In this document: in pieces, positions 32,961 through 41,696 of the stretch
Numbering within the stretch: the stretch's first letter is position 1
Layout of the letters: the number at the start of each line of letters is the position of its first letter
Assembly (NCBI GenBank): GCA_029568995.1
Contig: JAKPYU010000238.1
Location: 1-48,872 of the forward strand
Direction: 5' to 3'
Source: Candidatus Omnitrophota bacterium
Lineage (GTDB): Bacteria > Hinthialibacterota > Hinthialibacteria > Hinthialibacterales > JAKPRU01
Length of the DNA: 48,872 nt
The notes under the pieces: model-generated
The model's database searches: none
Told to the model about the DNA's origin: nothing
The model's input: the letters and a program-made list of their open reading frames with translations, nothing else
Position numbers and translations under genes: made by a program

Positions 32961-33040
32961 AGCCTCCCTTCGGCGGGGGCCGGTGATTGGGTGAAGAAAC
33001 CGTGGTTGCAAATACCGCAGGCCAGGGAGTCAAGATACGC

Positions 33041-33080
33041 ACCCCCCTCTCTGTGTCTGCCCGAACTTTGGGGGAGGAAC
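33041..33080. repeat. relative of the element inserted at 41-102
   Basis: The ends acccccctctctgtgtct and gcccgaactttgggggagga resemble both halves of the palindromic element at 41-102, with the centre shortened. Confidence 0.45.
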
Positions 33081-33208
33081 CTCTCCATTCTGCCTGGGGA
33101 AGAAATTTTTCCGCTAATTCCGGGGGAGAATTTCACAGGTATGCTCACCGATTGTGAGAAATCATGATCTGCTTGACTCACAGTTGGAGATTAAAGGAGA
33201 AGAACACG

Positions 33209-34753
33209 ATGTCCCATCTTTCGCGAAGAGAATTCCTGAAGACAACCGGCCGTGTTTCATTGGGTGCAGGCATCCTGGGTGCGCCGCACATTTCCCGTGC
33301 GGCAAACCGAAAGCCCAATCTCCTGTTTTTATGGACGGATGAGCAACGGGCCGACACGATCGACGTGTATGGCAATGCCACAATTCAGACTCCGAACATG
33401 AGCCGCCTGGCACAGGAAAGCATCGTGTTCAAGCGTGCATACATCAGCCAGCCGGTTTGCACACCCTCGCGATCCACGGTGATGACCGGCCTCTGGCCGC
33501 ACGAGAGCGGCTGCACCACCAACAACATCCCACTACCGGACACCACGCCGTGTCTCCCGGAGATCCTGGGGGATTCCGACTACCGCACGGGCTACTTCGG
33601 CAAGTGGCATTTGGGGGATGAGATCTTCGCTCAGCATGGCTTTGAGGAATGGGTCAGCATGGAGGATGGCTACCGACCGTATTATCGCGAATCGCGCGAC
33701 AAGACCCAAAAGAGTTCCTATTATCATTTTTTAAAAGACCTCGGATACGCGCCGGATACGGACCAGGGCGATTTCAGCCGGGGATTTGCCTCACACCTCA
33801 AAATCGAGCACTGCAAACCGAAGTTTCTCGAACTGAGTGCCTGCGATTTTCTCCGTCGGCATAAAAGCGAACCGTTTATCCTCTACGTGAATTTCCTGGA
33901 ACCGCACATGCCCTTTTTCGGTCCATTGAACGATTTGCACAGCCCGGACGAAATTTCTCTACCGGCCAATTTCGACGATCCTCTCGAAGAAGACGAGCCG
34001 CTGGCCTATCGCCTGAAACAGTTACACTACCGGGAACGGGGGTATGGAGATCTGGATTTGAAAACGGAAGCCGGATGGCGACGTCTGATTGCTAATTACT
34101 GGGGATTGTGCAGCCAGGTGGACCAGAGCGTGGGCGAAATCCTCAAGACTCTCGAAGCGGAAGGTTTGGCGGATAATACCATCGTGGTCTACACCAGCGA
34201 CCACGGCGACATGATGGGATCGCATCGGCTCCTGGCAAAAACCGTGATGTATGAAGAGTCTGCGCGAGTCCCCTGGATGATGCGCATCCCACAGTCCGGC
34301 TTCAAGTCGCAGGTTATTTCTCAGCCTGTCAGCCATATCGACATGGTCCCGACGTTGCTCGACTTGATGGGCAAACCGATGGAGGACCGATTTACGGGGC
34401 ACAGCCTTGTTCCTTTGATGAAAGGTGGATTTGCACGAGAGGATCATGTATTCATCGAATGGAATCCATCGAGTGCGAAGGATTCCATGGAGAATCCCTC
34501 GGAGTCCTTGAACTGTATTGATCCGGAAAGAAGGACCAGAGCGCTGAAATCGCATACACGAACGGTCATCTCGCCGAGCGGATGGAAACTCTGTCTGAAC
34601 GATCAGGATTCGGACCAGTTATTCAATCTGAATCTCGATCCCGGCGAGACTCAGAATCTCTATTATACGGGCATGTATAATAAACGCATTGAGGAACTCT
34701 CGAAGCGCATTCGTCAATGGCAGAGACGGGTTGGAGACCGGATTGGGGTGTAG
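33209..34753 (+). CDS. Tat-exported formylglycine sulfatase
   Basis: This 514-residue enzyme hydrolyses sulfate esters, probably of a sugar or glycan. A twin-arginine signal (SRREFLKTTG, then a hydrophobic stretch and APHISRA) shows export by Tat. The active-site motif VCTPSRSTVMTGLWP gives the formylglycine precursor C84 in the canonical C-x-P-S-R, so a formylglycine-generating enzyme is needed. Metal-binding residues occur in LLFLWTDEQRADT and VVYTSDHGDMMGSHRL. Its length is normal for type I sulfatases. The ATG is supported by AAAGGAG 8 bases upstream; the frame from 33164 starts too early. A second Tat sulfatase and a Tat aminotransferase lie within 4 kb. Confidence 0.95.
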   Translation: MSHLSRREFLKTTGRVSLGAGILGAPHISRAANRKPNLLFLWTDEQRADTIDVYGNATIQTPNMSRLAQESIVFKRAYISQPVCTPSRSTVMTGLWPHESGCTTNNIPLPDTTPCLPEILGDSDYRTGYFGKWHLGDEIFAQHGFEEWVSMEDGYRPYYRESRDKTQKSSYYHFLKDLGYAPDTDQGDFSRGFASHLKIEHCKPKFLELSACDFLRRHKSEPFILYVNFLEPHMPFFGPLNDLHSPDEISLPANFDDPLEEDEPLAYRLKQLHYRERGYGDLDLKTEAGWRRLIANYWGLCSQVDQSVGEILKTLEAEGLADNTIVVYTSDHGDMMGSHRLLAKTVMYEESARVPWMMRIPQSGFKSQVISQPVSHIDMVPTLLDLMGKPMEDRFTGHSLVPLMKGGFAREDHVFIEWNPSSAKDSMENPSESLNCIDPERRTRALKSHTRTVISPSGWKLCLNDQDSDQLFNLNLDPGETQNLYYTGMYNKRIEELSKRIRQWQRRVGDRIGV

Positions 34754-34890
34754 GTAAGTGGAAAATGTGATCGTCTCTCTCTCGGAGCACACCTTCGAAG
34801 ACTGAGGTTGATCGGCAAACGGAAAATGCGACAATACGAGAGTTCGCCGCCAAAAGCCAATCCCGCCAGTTGTATTGGAGGATGAAGAAG

Positions 34891-35115
34891 ATGATGGACC
34901 AATGGATTGACGTGAATCCAAGTGTCTGCTCCGGAAAACCAACGATTCGTGGGACACGAATCATGGTGAAGAACATTCTGGGTATGGTTGCGGGGGGCTA
35001 TACGGTACAACGGATTCTTGAAGCCTATCCCGAACTGACAGAGGAACAGGTGCGAGCGGCCCTGGAATATGCTGCTCAAGTGATTGATGAGGAGCAAATC
35101 ATTGTGCGCAGCTGA
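34891..35115 (+). CDS. DUF433 family antitoxin
   Basis: This 74-residue protein begins at ATG 34891, with GGAGG ending 9 bases before. The blocks WIDVNPSVCSGKPTIRGTRI and LGMVAGGYTVQRILEAYPEL are the DUF433 pattern, a helix-turn-helix domain found as the antitoxin of DUF5615 PIN-like toxins (family knowledge). It probably binds DNA and neutralises the next gene product. Earlier in-frame ATG/TTG codons are too close to the Shine-Dalgarno. The toxin gene overlaps its end by 14 bases. It lies as a small insertion between two sulfatase genes, with a 137-base gap before it. Confidence 0.87.
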   Translation: MMDQWIDVNPSVCSGKPTIRGTRIMVKNILGMVAGGYTVQRILEAYPELTEEQVRAALEYAAQVIDEEQIIVRS

Positions 35116-35488
35116 ACCTGTTCGGTCGTTCTTTCTGGATCAAAATGTCCCGTATGCCGTTAAGCGGTTCTTGCGTGAGATGCGGGAAGATTGGGATGTT
35201 TGGCACGTGAGAGATTTGGGATTGGAGGGGCAACCGGATGATGTGCTTTTTCGGTGGGCGCAAGAGCATAGCGCGGTCATCGTGACCTTTGATGAGGATT
35301 TTGCTGATTCTCGTCTTTATGCTCTGGGCACGCATCATGGAGTTATTCGCCTGCGAATCTGGCCCACAACGACCGAAGAAGCCTGTTCGGCATTGCAGAG
35401 ACTCCTTCAGTCCGTCGGTGACTCCCGCTGGATTGGTGCATTGACCATCATTGATAATCGAAAGATACGGATACGCCAGCCAGGCTAA
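35102..35488 (+). CDS. DUF5615 family PIN-like toxin
   Basis: This 128-residue protein is predicted to be an RNase-like toxin with a PIN fold. The start is chosen at TTG 35102, because GAGGAG lies 7 bases before it; ATG 35087 would also work. The first acidic residue occurs in SFFLDQNVPYAVKRFL, and the second acidic cluster is VIVTFDEDFADSRLYALG, typical of DUF5615. The block LGLEGQPDDVLFRWAQEHSA lies between. It overlaps the DUF433 antitoxin gene. The pair is a type II toxin-antitoxin module (family knowledge). Nothing indicates that it is broken. Confidence 0.87.
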   Translation: MCAAEPVRSFFLDQNVPYAVKRFLREMREDWDVWHVRDLGLEGQPDDVLFRWAQEHSAVIVTFDEDFADSRLYALGTHHGVIRLRIWPTTTEEACSALQRLLQSVGDSRWIGALTIIDNRKIRIRQPG

Positions 35489-35524
35489 ACGGCAAACCGC
35501 TCGCCACAGAGAGACCCGCACCTC

Positions 35525-36976
35525 TCAATCCGATTTGCCGTACTCCACATAGTATGGAATATGCTTGGTTTCTTTATCGACCGGGTAGCCGAATGTGTCG
35601 ATGTAATAGAACGGGTCCTCGAAAGTGTCGCCGGTGCGTTCCAGCCATCGTTCGAGATCTTTTTCCAGACGGCTTCGAATTTCGCTATGCCCAGGGGATT
35701 CGATGAGGTTGTTCATCTGGTACGGATCTTCCCGGTTGTCAAACAGCATCCAGGAACCCAGTCCATTGCGGACCAGGGAATGCCGGTTTGTGCGAACACA
35801 ACGCCATTCGGGGAAATTCTTCCCTTCGGAGAATGCCACATAGCAGGCAGTCAGCGCACTGGTCGGGGCGTTCCGCGAATGTCCCGTCCATACCTTCGAA
35901 AGATCCTCCCCCTGGACATGCGGGGGAATCTCGGCGCCGCACAGAGACAATAATGTCGGCATAATATCCGGCGTGTTGATGATTGCCTCGCTTTTGATGC
36001 CCGCCGGAACATGCCCCGGTTGACGGATCAGGAAGGGCACACAGATGGATTCATCCCAGGGGCGCTGCTTCCGTTGTTGCCCATGCGAGCCGAGCATGTC
36101 GCCATGATCGGATGTGAACACCACAAGGGTGTCCTCCGCCAGCCCGCGCTGGTCGATGGCATCGAGTAATCTCCCCATGTTACGGTCCAGTGCCGTGATG
36201 TGCGAGCAGTATCCCGCAATGTCTTTGAGAGACGGTTTGGGGCAGTTCGGGCGCGGTTGAATATCCTCAGGACGATAAATCTTGTACTCCTCTGGCATGA
36301 GCTCGTACGGATTGTGCGGTGTACCGTAAGAAACAAAGAGACAGAAAGGTCGATCCGGGGGAGCCGCGTCCAGAAACTCCATCGCAATGTCGGTCTGGAC
36401 ATCCGGTTCATAGCCGTTCAGCCAGATCGGTTCGGGGGTATCGCGGTACAGGTAGGCCTTCATGTAATCGTGGGTGCAGTTGGCAACCGCCCAGAAATCG
36501 TCGAAACCCTGGCGACGTGGGCCGGGAGGCGTGAACACACCTCGGTTGGTTCCATCCAGGTGCCACTTGCCGATATATCCCATGTGATATCCCTCATCCC
36601 GAAGGACAGTGCCGACGGTGGGAATGTTGGTCGGCATTCGGAGATCGTTGAGGAACATCCCCGTGGTCAGCGGATAGCAGCCCGACAGGAGCGCGGCGCG
36701 GTATGGAGTGCAGACCGGACATGCCGAGACGGCGTTGACGAACCGGACGCCTTCGCTTGCCATCCGGTCCAGGCGCGGTGTGCGGACAGTGGGATGTCCC
36801 GCGCAGCCCATTTCCTGAGCGCGCATCTGGTCGGCAAACACGAAAAGGATATTCGGCTGCCGCCTCCGCGCGGCCTGCGAGCGTCGCAGCCCGGCACAGC
36901 CGGAGGCAGCGACAGCGGCGCCCATGGATGCGGTGGTTGTGAGGAAGGTCCTGCGGGATAATTTCTGAATGGTCAT
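35525..36976 (-). CDS. Tat-exported sulfatase, probable lipoprotein, with a CTPYR active site
   Basis: This 483-residue sulfatase is exported by Tat: SRRTFLTTTASMG is followed by a hydrophobic stretch and AASGC, so C27 may be lipidated. The start at ATG 36976 has GGAG 8 bases upstream. The motif PVCTPYRAALLSG gives C89 in C-x-P-Y-R, where the usual serine or alanine is tyrosine; this still contains the CxPxR core recognised by formylglycine-generating enzymes. Metal ligands appear in LFVFADQMRAQEM and VVFTSDHGDMLGSHG. The gene is convergent with the toxin and divergent from the DegT gene. The substrate is unknown but is probably a carbohydrate sulfate. Confidence 0.93.
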   Translation of the reverse strand: MTIQKLSRRTFLTTTASMGAAVAASGCAGLRRSQAARRRQPNILFVFADQMRAQEMGCAGHPTVRTPRLDRMASEGVRFVNAVSACPVCTPYRAALLSGCYPLTTGMFLNDLRMPTNIPTVGTVLRDEGYHMGYIGKWHLDGTNRGVFTPPGPRRQGFDDFWAVANCTHDYMKAYLYRDTPEPIWLNGYEPDVQTDIAMEFLDAAPPDRPFCLFVSYGTPHNPYELMPEEYKIYRPEDIQPRPNCPKPSLKDIAGYCSHITALDRNMGRLLDAIDQRGLAEDTLVVFTSDHGDMLGSHGQQRKQRPWDESICVPFLIRQPGHVPAGIKSEAIINTPDIMPTLLSLCGAEIPPHVQGEDLSKVWTGHSRNAPTSALTACYVAFSEGKNFPEWRCVRTNRHSLVRNGLGSWMLFDNREDPYQMNNLIESPGHSEIRSRLEKDLERWLERTGDTFEDPFYYIDTFGYPVDKETKHIPYYVEYGKSD

Positions 36977-37213
36977 GTCTATTGCTCCGAATGCGGTTGG
37001 GGCCAATTCGGGCAGGCACGAGACCCCGCCCCTGCAACCTACGATATTTCATCATCCCCCATCCGAATCGATCTGTCAAACAAATCCAAGTCTTTGGGGC
37101 GAACAACGGAACCGGTCAATCCTCTTGACCACAACGCATTTCGGGAGCAGCTTACATAAGACAATTCAGGGCATACCCCCGACCATTTCAAGAGTCGACA
37201 GAGGAGCGCAATC

Positions 37214-38560
37214 ATGGAAATGAAACGAAGAGATTTTATACAGACCGCTGCAGCCGGAACGGCGGCATTCACGCTCGCCGGAGCCACCCTGCTCCCCAAA
37301 GGCGTATCCGCCGCCACCGCAAAACCCGCCTTACTCGGCGGTCCGAAAGTCCGAACCGAGCCGTTCCCATCCTGGCCGATGATCGAAGAGAACGACGAAA
37401 AGGCCTGGATGGAGGTTCTCCGGGAACGCGGATGGTGCCGAACCCAGGGGGAACGAGGCGCTCAATTCGAGAAGGCCTACGCGGAAATGATGGGGGCCAA
37501 GGAGTGTATCGCAACCGCCAACGGAACCAGCGCATTGTTCTGTTCCCTGAACGGATTGGGAGTCGGCCCCGGCGATGAGGTCATTGTGCCTCCGTATACG
37601 TTCGTCGCCACTATCAACGTTGTCCTGCTCCAACATGCGCTTCCCATTTTTGTGGACACCGACCGGGAAACCAGTCAGATCGACGCAAAGAAAATCGAAG
37701 AGAAAATCACGGAAAACACGCGGTGCATTATCCCGGTCCACCTCGGCGGCAATGTCGCGGATATGGACACCATTCTGGCCGTCGCCACAAAACACAACAT
37801 CCCGGTGATCGAGGACGCCTGTCAATCGCATCTCGCCGAATGGAAAGGCAAGAAGGTCGGCACGATGGGGAAAACAGGATGTTTCAGTTTCCAGGTAACG
37901 AAGAATCTCTCCGGCGGCGAAGGCGGTGCAGTCCTCAGCGACGACAGCGACCTGATGGATCGATGCTATGCGTTCCACACCAACGGTCGGGCACGCCGCC
38001 AGGGCAGCTATCATTTCACCTACGGCATACAAGGCTCCAACCTGCGCATGACAGAATTTCAATCCACTCTTCTGGTCCAGCAGATGACACGGCTGGAAGC
38101 CCAAAGTCGGACCCGCACCGAGAACGCCAACTATCTGACAAAGCAACTAAACGAAATTCCGGGAATTACCGTCGCGAAGATGTACGACGGATGCACGCGG
38201 AATGCATACCATCTCTTCATGTTCCGTTACGACCCGGAGAAATTCGCGGGATTGCCGCGCAATAAGTTCATGAAGGCACTGGGCGCGGAGGGAATTCCCT
38301 GCTCCGGCGGATACAGCCCATTGAATAAGGAGCCATTTCTGGAGAATACCTTCCAAACGCGGGGTTACCAGCGTATCTACTCCGCCGAACAACTCAAGAA
38401 ATGGGCCGAAGAAAATGAGTGTCCCGAAAACGACAAGCTCTGCCAGGAAGCCGTCTGGTTCTTCCAGACCATGTTGATCACCGGCAAAACGGACATGGAT
38501 CAGATTGCCGAGGCGATCCGCAAGATCCAGGCAAATGCGGCGGATCTGGCCAAGGCGTGA
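37214..38560 (+). CDS. DegT/DnrJ/EryC1/StrS-family aminotransferase with a Tat signal
   Basis: This 448-residue protein is a PLP enzyme of the family that aminates keto-sugars on nucleotide carriers. The PLP lysine is K230 in [15 protein letters not shown] and the ring-contacting acid is D201 in [17 protein letters not shown] and [10 protein letters not shown] are other conserved patches. The surprise is a twin-arginine signal ([21 protein letters not shown]) ahead of the fold, so the enzyme seems to fold with its cofactor in the cytoplasm and then be exported. Such Tat-type members exist in Planctomycetes and Verrucomicrobia annotations. GAGGAG lies 7 bases before the ATG. It is divergent from a Tat sulfatase, and a strong terminator follows. 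Confidence 0.93.
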   Translation: MEMKRRDFIQTAAAGTAAFTLAGATLLPKGVSAATAKPALLGGPKVRTEPFPSWPMIEENDEKAWMEVLRERGWCRTQGERGAQFEKAYAEMMGAKECIATANGTSALFCSLNGLGVGPGDEVIVPPYTFVATINVVLLQHALPIFVDTDRETSQIDAKKIEEKITENTRCIIPVHLGGNVADMDTILAVATKHNIPVIEDACQSHLAEWKGKKVGTMGKTGCFSFQVTKNLSGGEGGAVLSDDSDLMDRCYAFHTNGRARRQGSYHFTYGIQGSNLRMTEFQSTLLVQQMTRLEAQSRTRTENANYLTKQLNEIPGITVAKMYDGCTRNAYHLFMFRYDPEKFAGLPRNKFMKALGAEGIPCSGGYSPLNKEPFLENTFQTRGYQRIYSAEQLKKWAEENECPENDKLCQEAVWFFQTMLITGKTDMDQIAEAIRKIQANAADLAKA

Positions 38561-38581
38561 GAACAGGCCATAGGGAAAAAG

Positions 38582-38615
38582 AACACGGCGGGATGGCTGT
38601 CATCCCGCCGTGTTT
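38582..38615. terminator. strong terminator hairpin
   Basis: A 14-base perfect stem (aacacggcgggatg at 38582-38595, catcccgccgtgtt at 38601-38614) has a 5-base loop, with ggaaaaag before and ttt after it. It ends the DegT transcript and could also work for the convergent gene at 38664. Confidence 0.85.
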
Positions 38616-38663
38616 GAATAATGACCATCCGGATGTGCAACAACAGGTGGAGTAGTGATTATT

Positions 38664-39194
38664 CTATTCTTCCAGTAGTTGTTTTTTCAGGCTCTGTGGT
38701 AATTTCGCTTCAAGTTCGGGAAACGCCTCGATCAATCTCAAAATATCCGCAAGATCTTTCTGCCGCTTGCTCCTGCGACGAGTTTCATCCATCCAGGCCC
38801 AGACCTTTCCCTGTAACAGATCCCCCAATGCGGCAACCCTCATCGTATACCCAAGGATATTCCCTGTTTCAGCGGCTGCAATAAAGCCCTGAAATCGAGG
38901 ATCGGTCTGAATCTGGATTCGAAGATCGGAGTCGGGACTGCCGATATTGATACTGTGTTCAAAACATTCAACTTTCCATTCGTGTTTCCGTGCCGAGGCT
39001 GTAACTGCTTCAATATCATCCACCGCGATCACGATATCGACATCCAGGCTCACTACAGGTTCAACGTAGGCATTAACGGCAAGCCCACCGATAACGCAGT
39101 AGCGTGCATCCGTTTCCGAAAGAATGACAAGCAGCTCCTGGAGAATGTCGGATTTACCGTTTGCGAGAGAATTAAGGAATTCTTTACCGGTCAT
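38664..39194 (-). CDS. nucleotidyltransferase-fold protein (DUF6036/AbiEii-like)
   Basis: This 176-residue protein has the start of the nucleotidyltransferase fold: VIGGLAVNAYVEPVVSLDVD, with the GG at 36-37 and the metal-binding pair D51 and D53 in LDVDIVI. The block ALGDLLQGKVWAWMDETRRR, then KDLADILRLIEAFPEL, is the helical half found in minimal nucleotidyltransferases of the MNT/AbiEii type and in DUF6036 proteins. Such proteins are often part of toxin-antitoxin pairs. A partner HEPN or antitoxin gene is not visible here. It lies between the DegT terminator and a repeat. The ATG is supported by AAAGAG. Confidence 0.75.
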   Translation of the reverse strand: MTGKEFLNSLANGKSDILQELLVILSETDARYCVIGGLAVNAYVEPVVSLDVDIVIAVDDIEAVTASARKHEWKVECFEHSINIGSPDSDLRIQIQTDPRFQGFIAAAETGNILGYTMRVAALGDLLQGKVWAWMDETRRRSKRQKDLADILRLIEAFPELEAKLPQSLKKQLLEE

Positions 39195-39234
39195 TGTGGT
39201 GCTCTTTGTGCTAACCCGTTAGATCCGGGAGTTC

Positions 39235-39311
39235 CCTCACCCCACCCCGCTTTCCTGTAACACTGTCTTAGCGAGTCAACCCCACCCTACCCTCCCCAAT
39301 CTTGGGGAGGG
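39235..39311. repeat. intergenic hairpin element
   Basis: A ccctcaccccaccccgc start (39235-39251) is followed by a hairpin of ccctccccaa (39290-39299) and ttggggaggg (39302-39311). It is of the same type as 30141-30161 and 32931-32956. Confidence 0.6.
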
Positions 39312-39336
39312 CATTCTTCAGATGTTCTCATGAGAC

Positions 39337-40482
39337 TCACCGCAGGTCCTCTTCAAATCCCCGAAGCACTTGTTCCCGGATCTCCTGTGCCGAGGGGAGC
39401 GGACCGACGAGTTTTCCGTCCGACAGCATCTCCTGCAGTAACGGTTTCCAGCCTTTCGGGAGTTTTATGGACGAGGGGAAAAGACGTCGCTCGCCGGATG
39501 CGGAAACAGCAAGGATTTTCTTGCCGGACCGTTTGCCTCGTTTGGCTACCGGTTCATCCTCGATCTCGACTATATCCAATGAGAAATCGACTACCGGCGA
39601 ATTGCTGATAAATGTACCGACACCGTATCCATCGACGTACGGATTCAATGGTGGAATCGTCTGGTCGGTGAGACCCCCGCTGACCAGGATTTTGACGTGC
39701 TGAAAACCTCTCAGGTCGAGTTCCCAGCGGACCTCTTCAAGTAGCCGTGGGAAATCTCCTCTCCGCGAGGACGGCGTATCGAGACGGATGGCATTGAGAC
39801 GTTTGCCCATTGCTTCCGCCACACGGAGAGCCTCGAATTTCTCATCGGCAAACGTGTCGATGAGCGCAATGCGGGGGATGTCTTTCGAGACGATCTTATC
39901 GAATGCGAGAATCGCCCCCACGGTATCGCCCAGGACCAGCATGAGAGCATGGGGCATGGTTCCGACCGGGGGCATTCCGAGCCGTTCCGCGCTGAGCACC
40001 CCGGAAACACCATCGCAGCCGCCGATGAAGGCGCTGCGATCCACAAGCGGGGCAATAGCCGGGTGCATTCGACGTGCGCCAAAGCTGTAGACGGGCCTTC
40101 CTTCGGCGACGAGTTTACACCGCGCGGCTCGCGTCGCGATCCCGGTTGCCTGGCACAGCAGTCCCAGAAGAGCCGTCTCATATACGCAGATATCCTGGTA
40201 GCGTCCCTCGATCACCATAACCGGCTCTTGTGCATAACAGAGCGATCCTTCGGGAAGAGCGCGGGCCTGAATCGGTTTGTTCAACGCAGCGAGAAGCCCC
40301 ATGGCTTCCCCAAGCCCTGCAAACACGGCCCATTCCCATCCATCCGGCAGACTGCCGGCTCGGATCTCGCAGACCACGCGTGGATTGGCATCCTCATGCT
40401 TCAGAATCTCCATCGTCCGGACAAAATAAGCATCGGTGACGGAACCTTTGAGGATATCCTTCTCGGAAGCGATATGAAACAT
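39337..40482 (-). CDS. pncB: nicotinate phosphoribosyltransferase
   Basis: This 381-residue enzyme makes nicotinate mononucleotide from nicotinate and PRPP in NAD salvage. The start is ATG 40482, with AGGGAGG 8 bases upstream. The family blocks are visible: SVTDAYFVRTMEIL near the start, SFGARRMHPAIAPLVDRSA, the GTMPHALMLVLGD region, IRLDTPSSRRGDFPRLLEEV and ILVSGGL. It is preceded 4 bases upstream by pncA, whose product nicotinate is its substrate. Together the two recycle nicotinamide. Confidence 0.95.
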   Translation of the reverse strand: MFHIASEKDILKGSVTDAYFVRTMEILKHEDANPRVVCEIRAGSLPDGWEWAVFAGLGEAMGLLAALNKPIQARALPEGSLCYAQEPVMVIEGRYQDICVYETALLGLLCQATGIATRAARCKLVAEGRPVYSFGARRMHPAIAPLVDRSAFIGGCDGVSGVLSAERLGMPPVGTMPHALMLVLGDTVGAILAFDKIVSKDIPRIALIDTFADEKFEALRVAEAMGKRLNAIRLDTPSSRRGDFPRLLEEVRWELDLRGFQHVKILVSGGLTDQTIPPLNPYVDGYGVGTFISNSPVVDFSLDIVEIEDEPVAKRGKRSGKKILAVSASGERRLFPSSIKLPKGWKPLLQEMLSDGKLVGPLPSAQEIREQVLRGFEEDLR

Positions 40483-40486
40483 GGTT

Positions 40487-41014
40487 TCACCCTCCCTGGG
40501 GTTGTAAGACATCGCGGATCTGTTTGAGAGCGAATTCATGTCCCTGTCGGGTCAATCCGGCGGTGCATCCGTCGGGCACTTCAACCCGGATGCCCCGCAT
40601 GATGGCGTCGACGGCGGTATAGAGAACGCAGATTTCCGTGCAGACGCCGGTCAAGAAGATCCTGCTGACCCGAAGGGTTCGAAGGCGAGGTTCCAGATCG
40701 GTCTTGAAGAAGGCGGAATAGTATTTTTTCGGGATAATGACATCGGTGGGCGAGGGGGCCAGTTCGGCGATCACCTCCCCGCCGGGTGTGCCTTTCATGG
40801 CGTGTTTCGGCCAGACTCTCAGTTCGGGATCGTCCGGCTCATGAGAGTCGCAGAGATAGAGTACGGGTACGCGCTCATGCCGTGCGCGGTCGATCTGTTT
40901 GGCGATGGGCGCGATGATTCGCTGCGATCCGGGAACATGAAGCGGCGCACCTTCCCGAATGAAATCATTCAACATGTCGATCACAAGCAACGCCTTATTG
41001 GACATTCTCATCAT
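40487..41014 (-). CDS. pncA: nicotinamidase/isochorismatase-family hydrolase
   Basis: This 175-residue hydrolase has the cysteine-hydrolase fold. The catalytic triad is D13 in VIDMLNDF, K97 (or K96) in PKKYYSAFF and C125 in LTGVCTEICV. The VTGxxTEICV-like wording and its place directly before pncB support nicotinamidase, which deamidates nicotinamide to nicotinate. The first ATG at 41014 overlaps the end of yhhQ, and ATG 41005 would start just after the first few residues. It is the third gene of a unit begun by the cytochrome. Confidence 0.92.
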   Translation of the reverse strand: MMRMSNKALLVIDMLNDFIREGAPLHVPGSQRIIAPIAKQIDRARHERVPVLYLCDSHEPDDPELRVWPKHAMKGTPGGEVIAELAPSPTDVIIPKKYYSAFFKTDLEPRLRTLRVSRIFLTGVCTEICVLYTAVDAIMRGIRVEVPDGCTAGLTRQGHEFALKQIRDVLQPQGG

Positions 41015-41693
41015 CCCCGGTTCGGTCGGTCGGTCGAAAGACGCTCAGGTAGGACAAGTATACAAAAGGTGTGTCGCACAATGCTACGAACACCTTCACC
41101 AGATACGTGAACAGGATCATGTCAAAGAGATTGTATCCGGCACCTGCGAAAGCCAATATGCTAAAGACGATGGTATCGACCAGCTGCGCAATCAGAGTGG
41201 CACCATTGTTTCGGAGCCAGAGAAATCTTGCCCCTGTCCGGTTTCGGATGGCGTGAAACAGGACAATATCGAGATTCTGGGCAATGAGATAGGAAACCAT
41301 GGATGAAGCCACGATGCGGGGAACAAAACCGAAAAGAACCTTCATCGGACCATGGGCGAAATCGAGGTGGTTGGGATGGTACCAGAGGGCAAACTGGGTG
41401 ATCGCCAGAAAGAACAGTGAGGTAAAGAATCCGATCATGACGGCGTCATGGGATTTGCGGCGGGATCGGTGCTCGGAGATAAGATCCGTGGCGACAAAGA
41501 TGTTCGCGTAGAGGATATTCCCGCCGGTGATCTCCAGACCGAACAGGTTGAATTGCTTGATGACAAACAGGTTCATCACGACCGCCATGACCGAGACGAG
41601 GGCCACGAGATACGCGTATCCGAGCCGGTTGGCGATCAGGACACAGGTGAAGCAGAAAATCATTTGCAGGAAGAAGACGGTTTCGTTGGACAT
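40995..41693 (-). CDS. yhhQ: queuosine precursor transporter (VUT/YhhQ family)
   Basis: This 232-residue integral membrane protein has about six hydrophobic helices. The conserved ITGGNILYANIFVATDLISE motif and the SYLIAQNLDIVLFHAIRNRT block are hallmarks of the YhhQ/VUT family, which takes up 7-cyano-7-deazaguanine or 7-aminomethyl-7-deazaguanine for queuosine-tRNA synthesis (family knowledge). It starts 3 bases after the stop of the cytochrome gene and overlaps the pncA start, so it is in one transcript with both. No preQ1 riboswitch is visible upstream. No queuosine synthesis gene is in the window. Confidence 0.92.
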   Translation of the reverse strand: MSNETVFFLQMIFCFTCVLIANRLGYAYLVALVSVMAVVMNLFVIKQFNLFGLEITGGNILYANIFVATDLISEHRSRRKSHDAVMIGFFTSLFFLAITQFALWYHPNHLDFAHGPMKVLFGFVPRIVASSMVSYLIAQNLDIVLFHAIRNRTGARFLWLRNNGATLIAQLVDTIVFSILAFAGAGYNLFDMILFTYLVKVFVALCDTPFVYLSYLSVFRPTDRTGDDENVQ

Positions 41694-41696
41694 TGT

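Noticed and set aside
31179-33011. A 610-codon minus-strand frame opposite the WD40 and propeller genes
   Set aside because: It mirrors the codon bias of the sense genes, has no family motif and no convincing start site; the plus-strand genes have signal peptides and domain repeats.
37125-37158. TTGACC and TACATA as a promoter before the DegT gene
   Set aside because: The spacing is 22 bases, too long for a sigma70 promoter.
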